From: CALROG01 sp943369755
GTDB lineage: Bacteria > Pseudomonadota > Gammaproteobacteria > Burkholderiales > Burkholderiaceae_C
NCBI GenBank assembly: GCA_943369755.1
Contig: CALROG020000001.1
Location: 1-64,000 of the forward strand
Length of the DNA: 64,000 nt
Direction of reading: 5' to 3'
This document shows, in pieces, positions 18,537-26,753 of the stretch. The notes beneath the pieces are model-generated. The model saw only the letters and a list, made by a program, of their open reading frames with translations, searched no databases and was not told the DNA's origin. The translations under genes and the position numbers were made by a program. Each line of letters begins with the position of its first letter. Within the stretch, counting starts at the first letter, position 1.

Positions 18537-20003
18537 ATGCTGCAACAGGCAAGACGTCATGGCCTCTGGATCGCGGTGTGGTGCGTTGTCACCGCACTGG
18601 GCAGCGTGGCGCTGGCACGGCTGGAACTGGCCCGCCTGCGCGATGCGTTCGAGACCGACGCCCGCATTGCCCACCGCCTGTTGAGCCAGCGCGTGGTGCA
18701 GCAAGACGCCATCCTCGCCACCCTGGCCTTGCTTCAACCTGCCAGTGAAGTGTCGGCACCAGAACAGCGCCTGCCTTCGGTGTACCCGCAGATTCTGGCT
18801 GTGCAGCGGCGCGACCGCAGCAACGCCTGGCCCGAGCCTGCCCAGCAGGCCGCCGAAGTACTGTCGCGGGCCCTGCGTCGCCCGGTACTGGCCAACCAGG
18901 ACTTCGCGCGTGAGCGCTACCAGCTGGTGCTGGCCGCCGAGCCCGCCAGCTTTGCCCTGACCATGGACCTGCGTGCCGTGGTGCCCTGGAGCGAATGGCC
19001 GATGGCTCCAGAAGCCAGCCCTGTACGCCTTACGCTCGAACACGCCAGCCAGAGTTTCGTGCTGCAGCCCGGCCGGATTGGCCATGGTGGCTGGCGCTTT
19101 GACTTTCACAAGCATCTGGCCGCCGACAGCCAGCCGTTTGACGTCTCGGCGCTGCGCCAGGTTGGTTGGGGTGAACTGCCCTGGACCCGCATGGCCTTGT
19201 GGGCGCTCTTGTCCGCCGCTCTGCTGGTCGGGCTTTTGGCACTGCAGCGTCAGCGCGAGCAGCGCCGACGCGCCGAAGAACTGCTGCGCCTTGGGCAGGT
19301 GGCGCGCCTGAACACGCTGGGCGAGCTGGCCGCCGGCATGGCCCATGAACTCAACCAGCCCCTGACGGCGGTGCTGGCCAATACCCAGGCGGCCAGCCGG
19401 CTGCTGGCCGACGATCCGCCCGAACTGGACATTGCGCGCAGCGCCATGGCACAGGCGGTGGAGCAGGCGCGCCGCGCCTCGGACGTGGTGGGCCGCTTGC
19501 GCCGCGTGGTGGAGCGGCCCGACCCCGCGGCTCTGGCCCGACCGGTGGTGCTGCAAGAGGCCGTGCGCAATGCGCTGTACCTGCTGGAACCTGAGTGCCG
19601 CCGCCGCGAACTGACGCCCCAGGTGAATGCGCCGGTCGCACCACTGGCAGTACAGGCTGAGCCAGTGGCACTGGACCAGATCATCCACAACCTCCTGATG
19701 AATGCGCTGCAGGCCCTGGAACAGGTGCCCGAATCACAACGCACCCTTACAGTCGAGATCAGCGGCCGCGACGGTGTTGGCAGCCTCACAATCAGCGACA
19801 GCGGGCCCGGCCTGCCGGCTGATGTATTGCCACGCATCTTTGAGCCATTTTTCAGCACCCGCCAGGGCGGCCTGGGCCTGGGCCTGAGCCTGTGCGAGAC
19901 GCTGGCTGGCAACATGGGCGGCCGGCTCACCGCCGCCCAGCACGCACCGCGCGGCGCGGCATTCCGCCTGACCCTTCCACTGGCTGGCACGCCGTCCCCA
20001 TGA
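18537..20003 (+). CDS. Sensor histidine kinase, FixL/DctB-like
   Basis: 488 residues. An N-terminal membrane helix, a periplasmic sensor of about 190 residues, and a second helix (LWALLSAALLVGLLAL) lead to a HisKA core. The H-box GMAHELNQPLTAVLAN has its histidine near residue 270. The ATPase shows NLLMNALQAL (N box), DSGPGLP (G1), FEPFFSTRQGGLGLGLSL (F/G2). Its stop overlaps the response-regulator start (ATGA). Start ATG 18537 is preferred over the GTG at 18522. Likely regulates the palindrome-bearing promoter downstream. Confidence 0.9.
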   Translation: MLQQARRHGLWIAVWCVVTALGSVALARLELARLRDAFETDARIAHRLLSQRVVQQDAILATLALLQPASEVSAPEQRLPSVYPQILAVQRRDRSNAWPEPAQQAAEVLSRALRRPVLANQDFARERYQLVLAAEPASFALTMDLRAVVPWSEWPMAPEASPVRLTLEHASQSFVLQPGRIGHGGWRFDFHKHLAADSQPFDVSALRQVGWGELPWTRMALWALLSAALLVGLLALQRQREQRRRAEELLRLGQVARLNTLGELAAGMAHELNQPLTAVLANTQAASRLLADDPPELDIARSAMAQAVEQARRASDVVGRLRRVVERPDPAALARPVVLQEAVRNALYLLEPECRRRELTPQVNAPVAPLAVQAEPVALDQIIHNLLMNALQALEQVPESQRTLTVEISGRDGVGSLTISDSGPGLPADVLPRIFEPFFSTRQGGLGLGLSLCETLAGNMGGRLTAAQHAPRGAAFRLTLPLAGTPSP

Positions 20004-20629
20004 CTTCCACCCTGTCACCCCTGATCCACCTGATTGACGACGATGCGGCCGTGCGCAGCAGCCTGGCGCTGCTGATCAGCACTGTGGGCCTGCGGGTCCA
20101 GTCCTGGGCCGATGCCCAGGCTTTCATGAGCGAGTTTGACCGTGAGGGCATTGGTGCCATCGTGCTCGATGTGCGCATGCCCGGCATCAGCGGCCTGACC
20201 GTGCTGGACCAGCTGGTGGCCCAGGGAGTAGACCAGCCCGTCATCATGCTCACTGGCCACGGTACGGTGGAAATGTGCCGCCGCGCCTTCAAGGCCGGGG
20301 CCGCCGAGTTCCTGGAAAAGCCGGTGGATGATGAAGCCCTGCTGGAGACACTGCAAAACGCGGTGCGCCAGCACGTCAAATCGCGCCAGCGACACCAGGC
20401 TGACCGGGTGGCGCGCGAGCGCTATGCCCAGCTTTCGGAGCGCGAGCGTGAAGTGCTGGGCCTGATCGTGGCCGGACTCACCAACAAGGACATCGGCCGG
20501 GCCCTGAACCTGTCACCGCGCACGGTAGAGACTCATCGCGCCAACCTGTTTGCCAAGCTCGATGCCGGTTCGCTGGCGCAGTTGATTCGCCATTACGCCG
20601 CACTGGTGGACGAGCACGACGCTGCGTAG
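20000..20629 (+). CDS. Response regulator, FixJ family
   Basis: 209 residues. Receiver: IHLIDDDAAVRSSLALL, phospho-acceptor D57 in IVLDVRMPGISG, lysine in EFLEKPVDDEAL. Output: LuxR-type helix-turn-helix with LSEREREVLGLIVAGLTNKDI and SPRTVETHRANLFAKL. Overlaps the kinase stop by 4 bases. Its own stop codon lies inside the first of two CGTAG-N2-CTACG palindromes, suggesting that this regulator binds right behind its own gene to control the next one. Confidence 0.92.
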   Translation: MTSTLSPLIHLIDDDAAVRSSLALLISTVGLRVQSWADAQAFMSEFDREGIGAIVLDVRMPGISGLTVLDQLVAQGVDQPVIMLTGHGTVEMCRRAFKAGAAEFLEKPVDDEALLETLQNAVRQHVKSRQRHQADRVARERYAQLSEREREVLGLIVAGLTNKDIGRALNLSPRTVETHRANLFAKLDAGSLAQLIRHYAALVDEHDAA

Positions 20630-20658
20630 TTCTACGGAGCCCTGCGCGTAGCGCTACG
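20625..20658 (+). promoter_or_regulatory. Tandem palindromic operator, probable FixJ-type regulator site
   Basis: Two copies of CGTAG-NN-CTACG at 20625-20636 (spacer TT) and 20647-20658 (spacer CG). Their centres are exactly 22 bp apart, about two helical turns, so dimers would bind on one face. The first copy contains the stop of the FixJ-like gene. The pair lies 77-110 bp upstream of the secreted GlcG/HbpS-like gene. That the adjacent response regulator binds here is inference. Confidence 0.6.
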
Positions 20659-20734
20659 AATGGCTGGAACGCTTGGCAATTCCTACAGTTCATCCACGGT
20701 TGATTGAACCGGTTGAACCCCAAGGAGAATCCGC

Positions 20735-21226
20735 ATGAACAAGATTGTTTCCGCTTCCGCCCTCGCCCTGTCGCTGGTGGCCCTGGCCGCCAACGCCCAG
20801 GCCGTGCGCACTGAAAAGAACGTATCGCTGGATCTGGCCAACCAGATTGCAAGTGCCACTGTAGCCGCCTGCACCACGGCCGGCTATGCGGTTGCCGCCA
20901 CGGTGGTGGATCGCGCTGGCACCGTTCGCGCCGTGCAGCGGGCCGACAACGCCGGCCCGCACACCATTGGTGCCAGCCTGCAAAAGGCTTTCACTTCGGC
21001 TTCGGCCAAGAACAACACCCTGGCCATGATGGAAGGCGCCCAGAAAAACCCGGCCGCCGCCAACCTGGTGAATATTCCCGGCTTTTTGCTGCTGGGCGGC
21101 GGCGTGCCGATCCGTGTGGGCAACGAAGTCATCGGCGCTGTGGGCGTGGGCGGTGCGCCCGGCGGCCATCTGGATGAGCAATGTGCGGTGGCCGGCCTGG
21201 ACAAGGTCAAGGAACTGCTGAAGTAA
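20735..21226 (+). CDS. Secreted GlcG/HbpS-like heme-binding family protein
   Basis: 163 residues with a clean signal peptide (LALSLVALAANAQA). The mature part is a GlcG/HbpS/DUF336 domain: SLDLANQIASATVAACTTAG at its start and the glycine-rich GGGVPIRVGNEVIGAVGVGG near its end. Members bind heme or cobalamin-type cofactors or act as accessory proteins beside oxidoreductases. AAGGAG precedes the ATG. Placed behind the tandem palindrome and followed 19 bp later by a secreted ankyrin protein, so the pair is probably one transcript under the two-component system. Confidence 0.88.
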   Translation: MNKIVSASALALSLVALAANAQAVRTEKNVSLDLANQIASATVAACTTAGYAVAATVVDRAGTVRAVQRADNAGPHTIGASLQKAFTSASAKNNTLAMMEGAQKNPAAANLVNIPGFLLLGGGVPIRVGNEVIGAVGVGGAPGGHLDEQCAVAGLDKVKELLK

Positions 21227-21245
21227 GCCAGCCCCCGATAGGAGC

Positions 21246-21968
21246 ATGACCATGAAACCCTCTCCCATTCATTCGCCGCTGCGTCTTCTGGTGCTGGCCA
21301 CCGTGTGGGGGCTGGGCCTTGTGGCTGCCCTGTCCGCACAGGCCCAGACGGGGCCCACCCCGGCCGAAGCGGCACGTTACATCGGCCTGCACGCCGCCGC
21401 ACACAAGGGTGACGTGGCTGCCATCCAGAAGCTGGCCGCTGGCAAGCCCGACCTCAATATCCGGGACGGCAACGGCCGTACGCCCCTGCACGTGGCGACA
21501 TTTTCCCGTCAGCGTGAGGCCATCCGTGTCCTGGTGAAAGCGGGTGCCAACATCGATCTGCTGGAAAACGACCGCTACGACGGCGTCACCATCGCGTCGG
21601 TGGCCGACGACGAGGAGACTCTGCGTACCCTGCTGGCGCTGGGAGCCAGCGCAAAGCAGGTGACGAGCCGCTATGACGGCACAGCCCTGATTGCAGCCGC
21701 CCACCTGGGCCACGACGGCGTGGTGCGCCAGTTAATCGCCGCCGGCGCCCCGCTGGACCACGTCAACAACCTGCACTGGACGGCAGTAATCGAGTCCATC
21801 GTGCTGGGCGACGGCGGGTCGCGCCACCAGGCCACGCTGCGCGCACTGATTGACGCCAAAGCCAATCTGCAATTGACCGACCGGCAAGGAAACACCCCCC
21901 TGCAACTGGCCCGTTCGCGCGGTTACGCGGCCATGGTGAAGATGCTGCAAGACGCGGGGGCTCGGTAA
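21246..21968 (+). CDS. Secreted ankyrin-repeat protein
   Basis: 240 residues with an N-terminal signal segment ending ALSAQAQ. Four to five ankyrin repeats follow, e.g. LHAAAHKGDVAAIQKLAAG, NGRTPLHVATFSRQREAIRV, TALIAAAHLGHDGVVRQLI and NTPLQLARSRGYAAMVKML. Probably periplasmic. Periplasmic ankyrin proteins are often encoded next to heme or peroxide-handling enzymes, which fits the neighbour, but no partner is proven. Convergent with tyrS. Confidence 0.85.
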   Translation: MTMKPSPIHSPLRLLVLATVWGLGLVAALSAQAQTGPTPAEAARYIGLHAAAHKGDVAAIQKLAAGKPDLNIRDGNGRTPLHVATFSRQREAIRVLVKAGANIDLLENDRYDGVTIASVADDEETLRTLLALGASAKQVTSRYDGTALIAAAHLGHDGVVRQLIAAGAPLDHVNNLHWTAVIESIVLGDGGSRHQATLRALIDAKANLQLTDRQGNTPLQLARSRGYAAMVKMLQDAGAR

Positions 21969-21986
21969 ACCAGCCCACCCGGAGCG

Positions 21987-23219
21987 TCAGGCCAGCGTGA
22001 CCCGCGCAAACTTGCGTTTGCCGACCTGCACCACGTAGGTTCCGGCGGCCAGCTTGAGTGCCTTGTCGCTGACCACGGCTGAGTCCACCCGCACACCACC
22101 GCCATCGATCAGGCGGTTGGCTTCGCTGTTCGACGGCGCAAGCCCGGCCATCTTCAGCAATGCCCCGATGCCCAGCGGTGCGCCCGACAGCGCGATCTCG
22201 GCAATCTCGTCCGGCACGCCACCCTTGCTGCGGTTGATGAAGTCCTGCTCGGCCAGGTCGGCCGCCGCCGCGTTGTGAAAGCGCGTGGTGATTTCTTTGG
22301 CCAGCATCACCTTGGCGTCTTTGGGGTTGCGCCCGCCATCAACTTGCGCTTTGAGCGCGGCGATCTCAGCCTCGCTTCGAAACGACAGCAAGGTAAACCA
22401 ACGCCACATCAGCAGGTCGGAAATCGACAGCACCTTGGCAAACATGGTGTTGGCGTCTTCGCTGATGCCGATGTAGTTGTTCTTGCTTTTGCTCATCTTC
22501 TCGACGCCGTCCAGGCCTTCGAGCAGCGGCATGGTCAAAATGCACTGCGGCTCCTGGCCGTATTCGGCTTGCAGGTGTCGGCCCATCAGCAGGTTGAACT
22601 TCTGGTCGGTGCCGCCCAACTCCAGGTCGCTCTTGAGCGCCACCGAGTCGTAACCCTGCATCAGGGGGTACAAGAATTCGTGCACGCTGATCGGCGTACC
22701 GGCCTTGAAGCGGTCATGAAAGTCGTTGCGCTCCATCATCCGCGCCACGGTGTACTTGGCAGACAGCTGGATCAACCCCATCGAGCCCAGCGGCAGGCTC
22801 CATTCGCTGTTGTAGCGAATTTCGGTCTTTTCCGGGTCCAGCACCAGGCTGGCCTGGCGGTAGTAGGTTTCGGCGTTGACCTTGATCTGCTCTGGCGTCA
22901 GCGGAGGGCGGGTGCTGTTGCGCCCGGACGGGTCGCCGATCAGGCTGGTGAAGTCGCCAATCAGGAAGATGACTGTGTGGCCAAGGTCTTGCAACTGGCG
23001 CATCTTGTTGAGCACCACCGTGTGGCCCACATGGATGTCGGGCGCAGTCGGGTCCAGCCCCAGCTTGATGCGCAGCGGCACGCCTGTGGCGTCGGAGCGC
23101 GCCAGCTTCTTGACCCAGTCTTCCTGCGGGATCAGCTCCTCGCAGCCCCTCAGAGACACGGCAAGCGCCTCGCGGACGCGGTCGGTCACCGGAAAGTTTG
23201 TAACGGGAGCTTGATTCAT
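21987..23219 (-). CDS. tyrS: Tyrosyl-tRNA synthetase
   Basis: 410 residues from ATG 23219 (MNQAPVTNFPV); the upstream in-frame codons add a non-conserved leader. Class I motifs: DIHVGHTVVL (HIGH-like) and EKMSKSKNN (KMSKS). A C-terminal S4 RNA-binding domain (EANRLIDGGGVRVDS) is present, as in the bacterial TyrS/TyrZ group with about 400 residues. Essential charging enzyme. Divergent from the M23 peptidase, with a structured 200-bp region in between. Confidence 0.96.
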   Translation of the reverse strand: MNQAPVTNFPVTDRVREALAVSLRGCEELIPQEDWVKKLARSDATGVPLRIKLGLDPTAPDIHVGHTVVLNKMRQLQDLGHTVIFLIGDFTSLIGDPSGRNSTRPPLTPEQIKVNAETYYRQASLVLDPEKTEIRYNSEWSLPLGSMGLIQLSAKYTVARMMERNDFHDRFKAGTPISVHEFLYPLMQGYDSVALKSDLELGGTDQKFNLLMGRHLQAEYGQEPQCILTMPLLEGLDGVEKMSKSKNNYIGISEDANTMFAKVLSISDLLMWRWFTLLSFRSEAEIAALKAQVDGGRNPKDAKVMLAKEITTRFHNAAAADLAEQDFINRSKGGVPDEIAEIALSGAPLGIGALLKMAGLAPSNSEANRLIDGGGVRVDSAVVSDKALKLAAGTYVVQVGKRKFARVTLA

Positions 23220-23263
23220 AAGGGTTTTTTCAGATGACGGGGCAAACGGGCTGGCTATACTCC

Positions 23264-23342
23264 CAACCCACAACTGTGCCGGATTTTAAGTGGCGCAGTT
23301 TTTGCAATTTGTGGGTTGCGCAAGATCAGGCGCGCAAATTGC
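23264..23342. promoter_or_regulatory. Structured divergent intergenic region (tyrS / M23 peptidase)
   Basis: CAACCCACAA at 23264-23273 is exactly complementary to TTGTGGGTTG at 23309-23318, and CTGTGCC/GGCGCAG inside can extend the stem. A second pair, GCAATTTG (23304-23311) and CAAATTGC (23335-23342), overlaps it, so two alternative hairpins are possible. On the minus strand this would be in the tyrS leader. A regulatory role is only inferred. Confidence 0.35.
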
Positions 23343-23423
23343 AAGTTCAGCAAAGTGTCGACAACGCACGGAACCGTCCGGCCCAATTGCGGTACCAACG
23401 GATTCTTTCTGGAGACTCTTCTT

Positions 23424-24776
23424 TTGATAAACGGCTTGACCGCCGCCTGGGACGCAGTGTTGTCCCGGCTGGCCCATTCGATTCAGCACCACCCCAGGCA
23501 CGTGACGGCCCTGGTTGCGGCCTTGCTGCTGGGCGGCGGCGGTGGCGCATTTGCGGTGGCCTCGCTGGCACCTGATGCCGCCGATTTGCCGGTGCGTGAA
23601 GTGCTTGAAGCAGTGCAGCCACTGGCGTTGCAGGCTCAGGTGGAGCTGCTGGCGGCGCACGACTTCAAGCTTTTGCGTTCGGACGTCACCCGCTCGACCG
23701 ACACGGTAGAGTCCCTGCTGGCCCGCCTTGGCCTGGCTGACCCGGTGGCCGCAAGCTTTTTGCGCACCGACACCAACTTCCGCAATGGCCTGCTGGGCCG
23801 GGCCGGTCGCACCGTGACCGCTGAAGCCAACGACCAGAACGAGCTGCTGCGCCTGAGCGCGCGCTGGGCCCCGGCCGACGACGGTCAGTTCAAACGCCTG
23901 GTGATTGAAAAAGCTGCGCAAGGCTACACCTCGCGTGTTGAATCGGCCCCGCTGGTGGCGTCCACCCGGTTGGGCAGCGGCAGCATCCGTTCGTCACTTT
24001 TCGCGGCAACCGACGAGTCCGGCATTGCTGACGCGGTGGCGGTGCAAATGGCCGAGATTTTCTCGGGCGACATCGACTTTCACCGGGCACTGCGCAAGGG
24101 CGACCGCTTCAGCGTGGTCTATGAGTCACTGGAAGCTGATGGCGAGCCGCTGCGCACCGGGCGGGTACTGTCGGCCGAATTTGTGAACAACGGCAAGACC
24201 TACGGTGCCGTGTGGTTCCAGGAGCCCGGCAGCAAGGGCGGTTACTACACACTGGACGGCCAGAGCCTGCGCCGGGCCTACCTGGCCTCGCCAATGGAGT
24301 TCTCACGCGTGACCAGCGGTTTCAAGATGCGCTTTCACCCCATCCTGCAAACCTGGCGGGCGCACCTGGGCGTCGATTACGCCGCCCCCACCGGCACCCC
24401 GGTGCGCGCAGTGGGCGACGGCGTGGTGGAGTTCGCGGGCGTTCAGGGTGGCTTTGGCAACGTGGTGTTCTTGAAGCATCGCAACAACCACACCACGGTG
24501 TACGCACACCTTAGCCGCATCAGCGTGCGCAAGGGGCAAAGCGTCAGCCAGGGGCAAAACCTGGGCGCCGTGGGCTCCACCGGCTGGGCCACCGGGCCGC
24601 ATCTGCATTTTGAGTTCCGGGTCAATGGCCAGCATCAAGACCCCATGACCATTGCGCGCCAGAGCGAAGCGGTGCCGGTCTCAGCCGCCGCCAAACCGCA
24701 GTTTGACCAGTTGGCCGGTCTGGTGCGCCGCCAGCTTGTTGCGGCCGCCTCGCTCCAGCAAGCCAGCGCACAGTAG
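23424..24776 (+). CDS. M23 family peptidoglycan endopeptidase
   Basis: 450 residues from a TTG at 23424, chosen because TGGAGA lies 8 bp upstream; the only earlier ATG (23316) adds an atypical stretch. One N-terminal membrane anchor (VAALLLGGGGGAFAVASLA), a middle LysM/OapA-like domain (KGDRFSVVYE), and a C-terminal LytM domain. The zinc ligands are in RFHPILQTWRAHLGVDY, and the catalytic HLHFEF comes late; both are intact. Predicted to cut peptide cross-links or activate amidases in the periplasm. Followed by anmK, a cell-wall recycling gene. Confidence 0.9.
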   Translation: MINGLTAAWDAVLSRLAHSIQHHPRHVTALVAALLLGGGGGAFAVASLAPDAADLPVREVLEAVQPLALQAQVELLAAHDFKLLRSDVTRSTDTVESLLARLGLADPVAASFLRTDTNFRNGLLGRAGRTVTAEANDQNELLRLSARWAPADDGQFKRLVIEKAAQGYTSRVESAPLVASTRLGSGSIRSSLFAATDESGIADAVAVQMAEIFSGDIDFHRALRKGDRFSVVYESLEADGEPLRTGRVLSAEFVNNGKTYGAVWFQEPGSKGGYYTLDGQSLRRAYLASPMEFSRVTSGFKMRFHPILQTWRAHLGVDYAAPTGTPVRAVGDGVVEFAGVQGGFGNVVFLKHRNNHTTVYAHLSRISVRKGQSVSQGQNLGAVGSTGWATGPHLHFEFRVNGQHQDPMTIARQSEAVPVSAAAKPQFDQLAGLVRRQLVAAASLQQASAQ

Positions 24777-24801
24777 CGCCCGCCCCGCCGCACGCTCACG
24801 C

Positions 24802-25911
24802 ATGTCGGAGCTTTACATCGGCCTGATGTCGGGCACCTCGCTGGATGGCGTAGACGGCGTGCTGGCGGACTTTTCTTCTGCACCAGTGCGCGTTGTCGCG
24901 CACGCTTCACGCCCTTTTGTGGCCGCCTTGCGCAGCGAGCTGCTGGCGCTCAATCGCAGCGGCCCCGACGAATTGCACCGCGCAGCGCTGGCCGCCAATG
25001 CGTTGGCGGGGGTGTACGCAGCAACCGTTCACGACCTGCTTGCGGCCAGCGGCGTTGCCGCTGCGGCGATACAAGCCATCGGGGCCCATGGCCAGACGGT
25101 ACGGCACCAGCCCCAGGCCTTTGGCGCAACCGGCTACACCTTGCAGCTCAACAACCCGGCGCTGCTGGCCGAGCTGACGGCGATTGATGTGGTTGCCGAT
25201 TTCCGCAACCGCGACCTTGCAGCCGGGGGCCAGGGCGCGCCACTGGCCCCGTTCTTCCATCAGGCGCTGTTTTCGCGGGCCGGCCAGACGGTTGGGGTAC
25301 TCAACCTGGGTGGCATCGCCAACCTCACCTTGCTGCGGCCCGACGCCAGCATGCTGGGTTTTGACTGTGGCCCGGCCAACGCCCTGATGGACGGCTGGTG
25401 CGAGCGCCACACCGGCGCGGCGTTTGACCGCGATGGTGCCTGGGCCGCCACCGGCCGGGTTGACGCGGCGCTGTTGAACCACCTGCTGGGGCATGGTTAC
25501 TTCGCCCAAATGCCGCCCAAAAGCACCGGCCGGGACCTTTTCAACCTGCAATGGCTCGACCAGGCGCTAGCCCGCTTTGCCGGGCTAGCCCGCGAAGACG
25601 TGCAGGCCATACTGGCCGAGCTCACGGCCCAAAGCTGTGCCGCCGAACTGCTGCGCCATGGCCCGCAGGCCAGCGAGCTGGTGGTTTGCGGTGGCGGCGC
25701 GTTCAACGGCCACCTGATGCGCCGTTTGCAGGCCTTGCTGCCTGGTTGCCCAGTCGTGGCCAGCAGTGAACGCGGCCTACCCCCTTTGCAGGTCGAAGCG
25801 ACCGCCTTTGCCTGGCTGGCCCGCAAAGCAGTACGGCGTGAAAAACTGGCCCTGAAAAGCACAACGGGCGCACAAGGCGCCCGTGTTTTGGGTGCGATCT
25901 ACCCGGCTTAG
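24802..25911 (+). CDS. anmK: Anhydro-N-acetylmuramic acid kinase
   Basis: 369 residues from ATG 24802, with the signature GLMSGTSLDGVDGVL at the N-terminus. FRNRDLAAGGQGAPLAPFFH, NLGGIANLTLL, FDCGPANALMD and VCGGGAFNGHLM cover the sugar-kinase/Hsp70-fold motifs. Converts anhydroMurNAc to MurNAc-6-phosphate in wall recycling. Located behind the M23 peptidase. Its last codons contain a GC-rich hairpin (25864-25884), and its stop overlaps the convergent erpA stop. Confidence 0.95.
   Translation: MSELYIGLMSGTSLDGVDGVLADFSSAPVRVVAHASRPFVAALRSELLALNRSGPDELHRAALAANALAGVYAATVHDLLAASGVAAAAIQAIGAHGQTVRHQPQAFGATGYTLQLNNPALLAELTAIDVVADFRNRDLAAGGQGAPLAPFFHQALFSRAGQTVGVLNLGGIANLTLLRPDASMLGFDCGPANALMDGWCERHTGAAFDRDGAWAATGRVDAALLNHLLGHGYFAQMPPKSTGRDLFNLQWLDQALARFAGLAREDVQAILAELTAQSCAAELLRHGPQASELVVCGGGAFNGHLMRRLQALLPGCPVVASSERGLPPLQVEATAFAWLARKAVRREKLALKSTTGAQGARVLGAIYPA
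25864..25890. terminator. Bidirectional intrinsic terminator inside the anmK 3' end
   Basis: ACGGGCGC (25864-25871) and GCGCCCGT (25877-25884) form a perfect 8-bp stem with a 5-base loop, followed by GTTTTG. Read from the other strand the stem is followed by TGTGCTTTT. It lies within coding sequence about 25 bp before the end of anmK and would serve both anmK and the convergent erpA. Confidence 0.55.
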
Positions 25912-26273
25912 GTGGAAAAGCTGGAGCCGCAGCCGCAAGTGCTGGTGGCGTTGGGGTTCTTGATCACGAATTGCGCGCCCTGCAGGTCTTCCTTGTAGTC
26001 GATCTCTGCGCCGACCAGGTACTGATAACTCATTGCGTCAATCAGAAGCGAAACACCGTTTTTGGTCATCACGGTGTCGTCTTCGTTGGTGATTTCGTCA
26101 AAGGTAAAACCGTACTGAAAACCGGAACAGCCGCCACCCTGCACGAACACACGCAGCTTAAGGTCAGGGTTGCCTTCTTCGGCTATCAGGTCCGCCACCT
26201 TGACCGCAGCGCTGTCTGAAAAGATCAGCGGCAAGGGCATTTCGGTCTGGATATTTTCGGCAACAGCGCTCAT
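25908..26273 (-). CDS. erpA: Iron-sulfur cluster insertion protein ErpA
   Basis: 121 residues, A-type Fe-S carrier. The three conserved cysteines are in QGGGCSGFQYGF and the C-terminal TCGCGSSF. Delivers clusters to apoproteins such as IspG and IspH. Its stop overlaps the anmK stop by 4 bases, tail to tail. Usual neighbourhood in betaproteobacteria is with rplM-rpsI, as here. Confidence 0.96.
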   Translation of the reverse strand: MSAVAENIQTEMPLPLIFSDSAAVKVADLIAEEGNPDLKLRVFVQGGGCSGFQYGFTFDEITNEDDTVMTKNGVSLLIDAMSYQYLVGAEIDYKEDLQGAQFVIKNPNATSTCGCGSSFST

Positions 26274-26331
26274 GGGGTACTCCGGGTGTCAGTTCGCGCC
26301 AAATAGTACATCTTTTTGGTCGGACATTCAC

Positions 26332-26727
26332 TCACTGATTGTTTGCCGCCAGTTTGAGTAGGGGCTTTTCTTCGCTGCCGAGGCTGGGCTTGAGCTGCCC
26401 GGCAATGGTGGCCCCCTGGTGCATTTCAAGCGCCTTGTAGAAAACGTCGCCTTCGATCCGGGCCTTGGGCTGCAATTCCAGCAGTTCCCCGGTATGAACC
26501 GGGCCCCAGACGCTGCCGTTGATGATGACGTGGTCAGCGTGGATTTGCCCCTTGACAGTGGCGCTCTCCGAGATCACCAGGATGCTCGGGCTGTCGGGGT
26601 TGGCCGTGATGTCCCCAACAACCTCGCCGTCAACCCGCAGGCCGTCGGTAAACATCAGATTGCCCTCGATCCGGCTGCCCTGGGCTATCAGGCTCTTGAT
26701 CGGCGGCTGTGCTTTTTTGCCAAACAT
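26332..26727 (-). CDS. Bactofilin (polymer-forming cytoskeletal protein)
   Basis: 131 residues. The central right-handed beta-helix domain (IEGNLMFTDGLRVDGEVVGD, then SATVKGQIHADHVIINGSVWG) is characteristic of bactofilins, flanked by short unstructured tails. These proteins polymerise on the inner membrane and localise wall or polarity factors. Starts at ATG 26727; the coiled-coil membrane protein gene ends 26 bp upstream, so they form a unit. Confidence 0.92.
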   Translation of the reverse strand: MFGKKAQPPIKSLIAQGSRIEGNLMFTDGLRVDGEVVGDITANPDSPSILVISESATVKGQIHADHVIINGSVWGPVHTGELLELQPKARIEGDVFYKALEMHQGATIAGQLKPSLGSEEKPLLKLAANNQ

Positions 26728-26753
26728 GGTGAATGCTCCTCAACGAATCGTTT

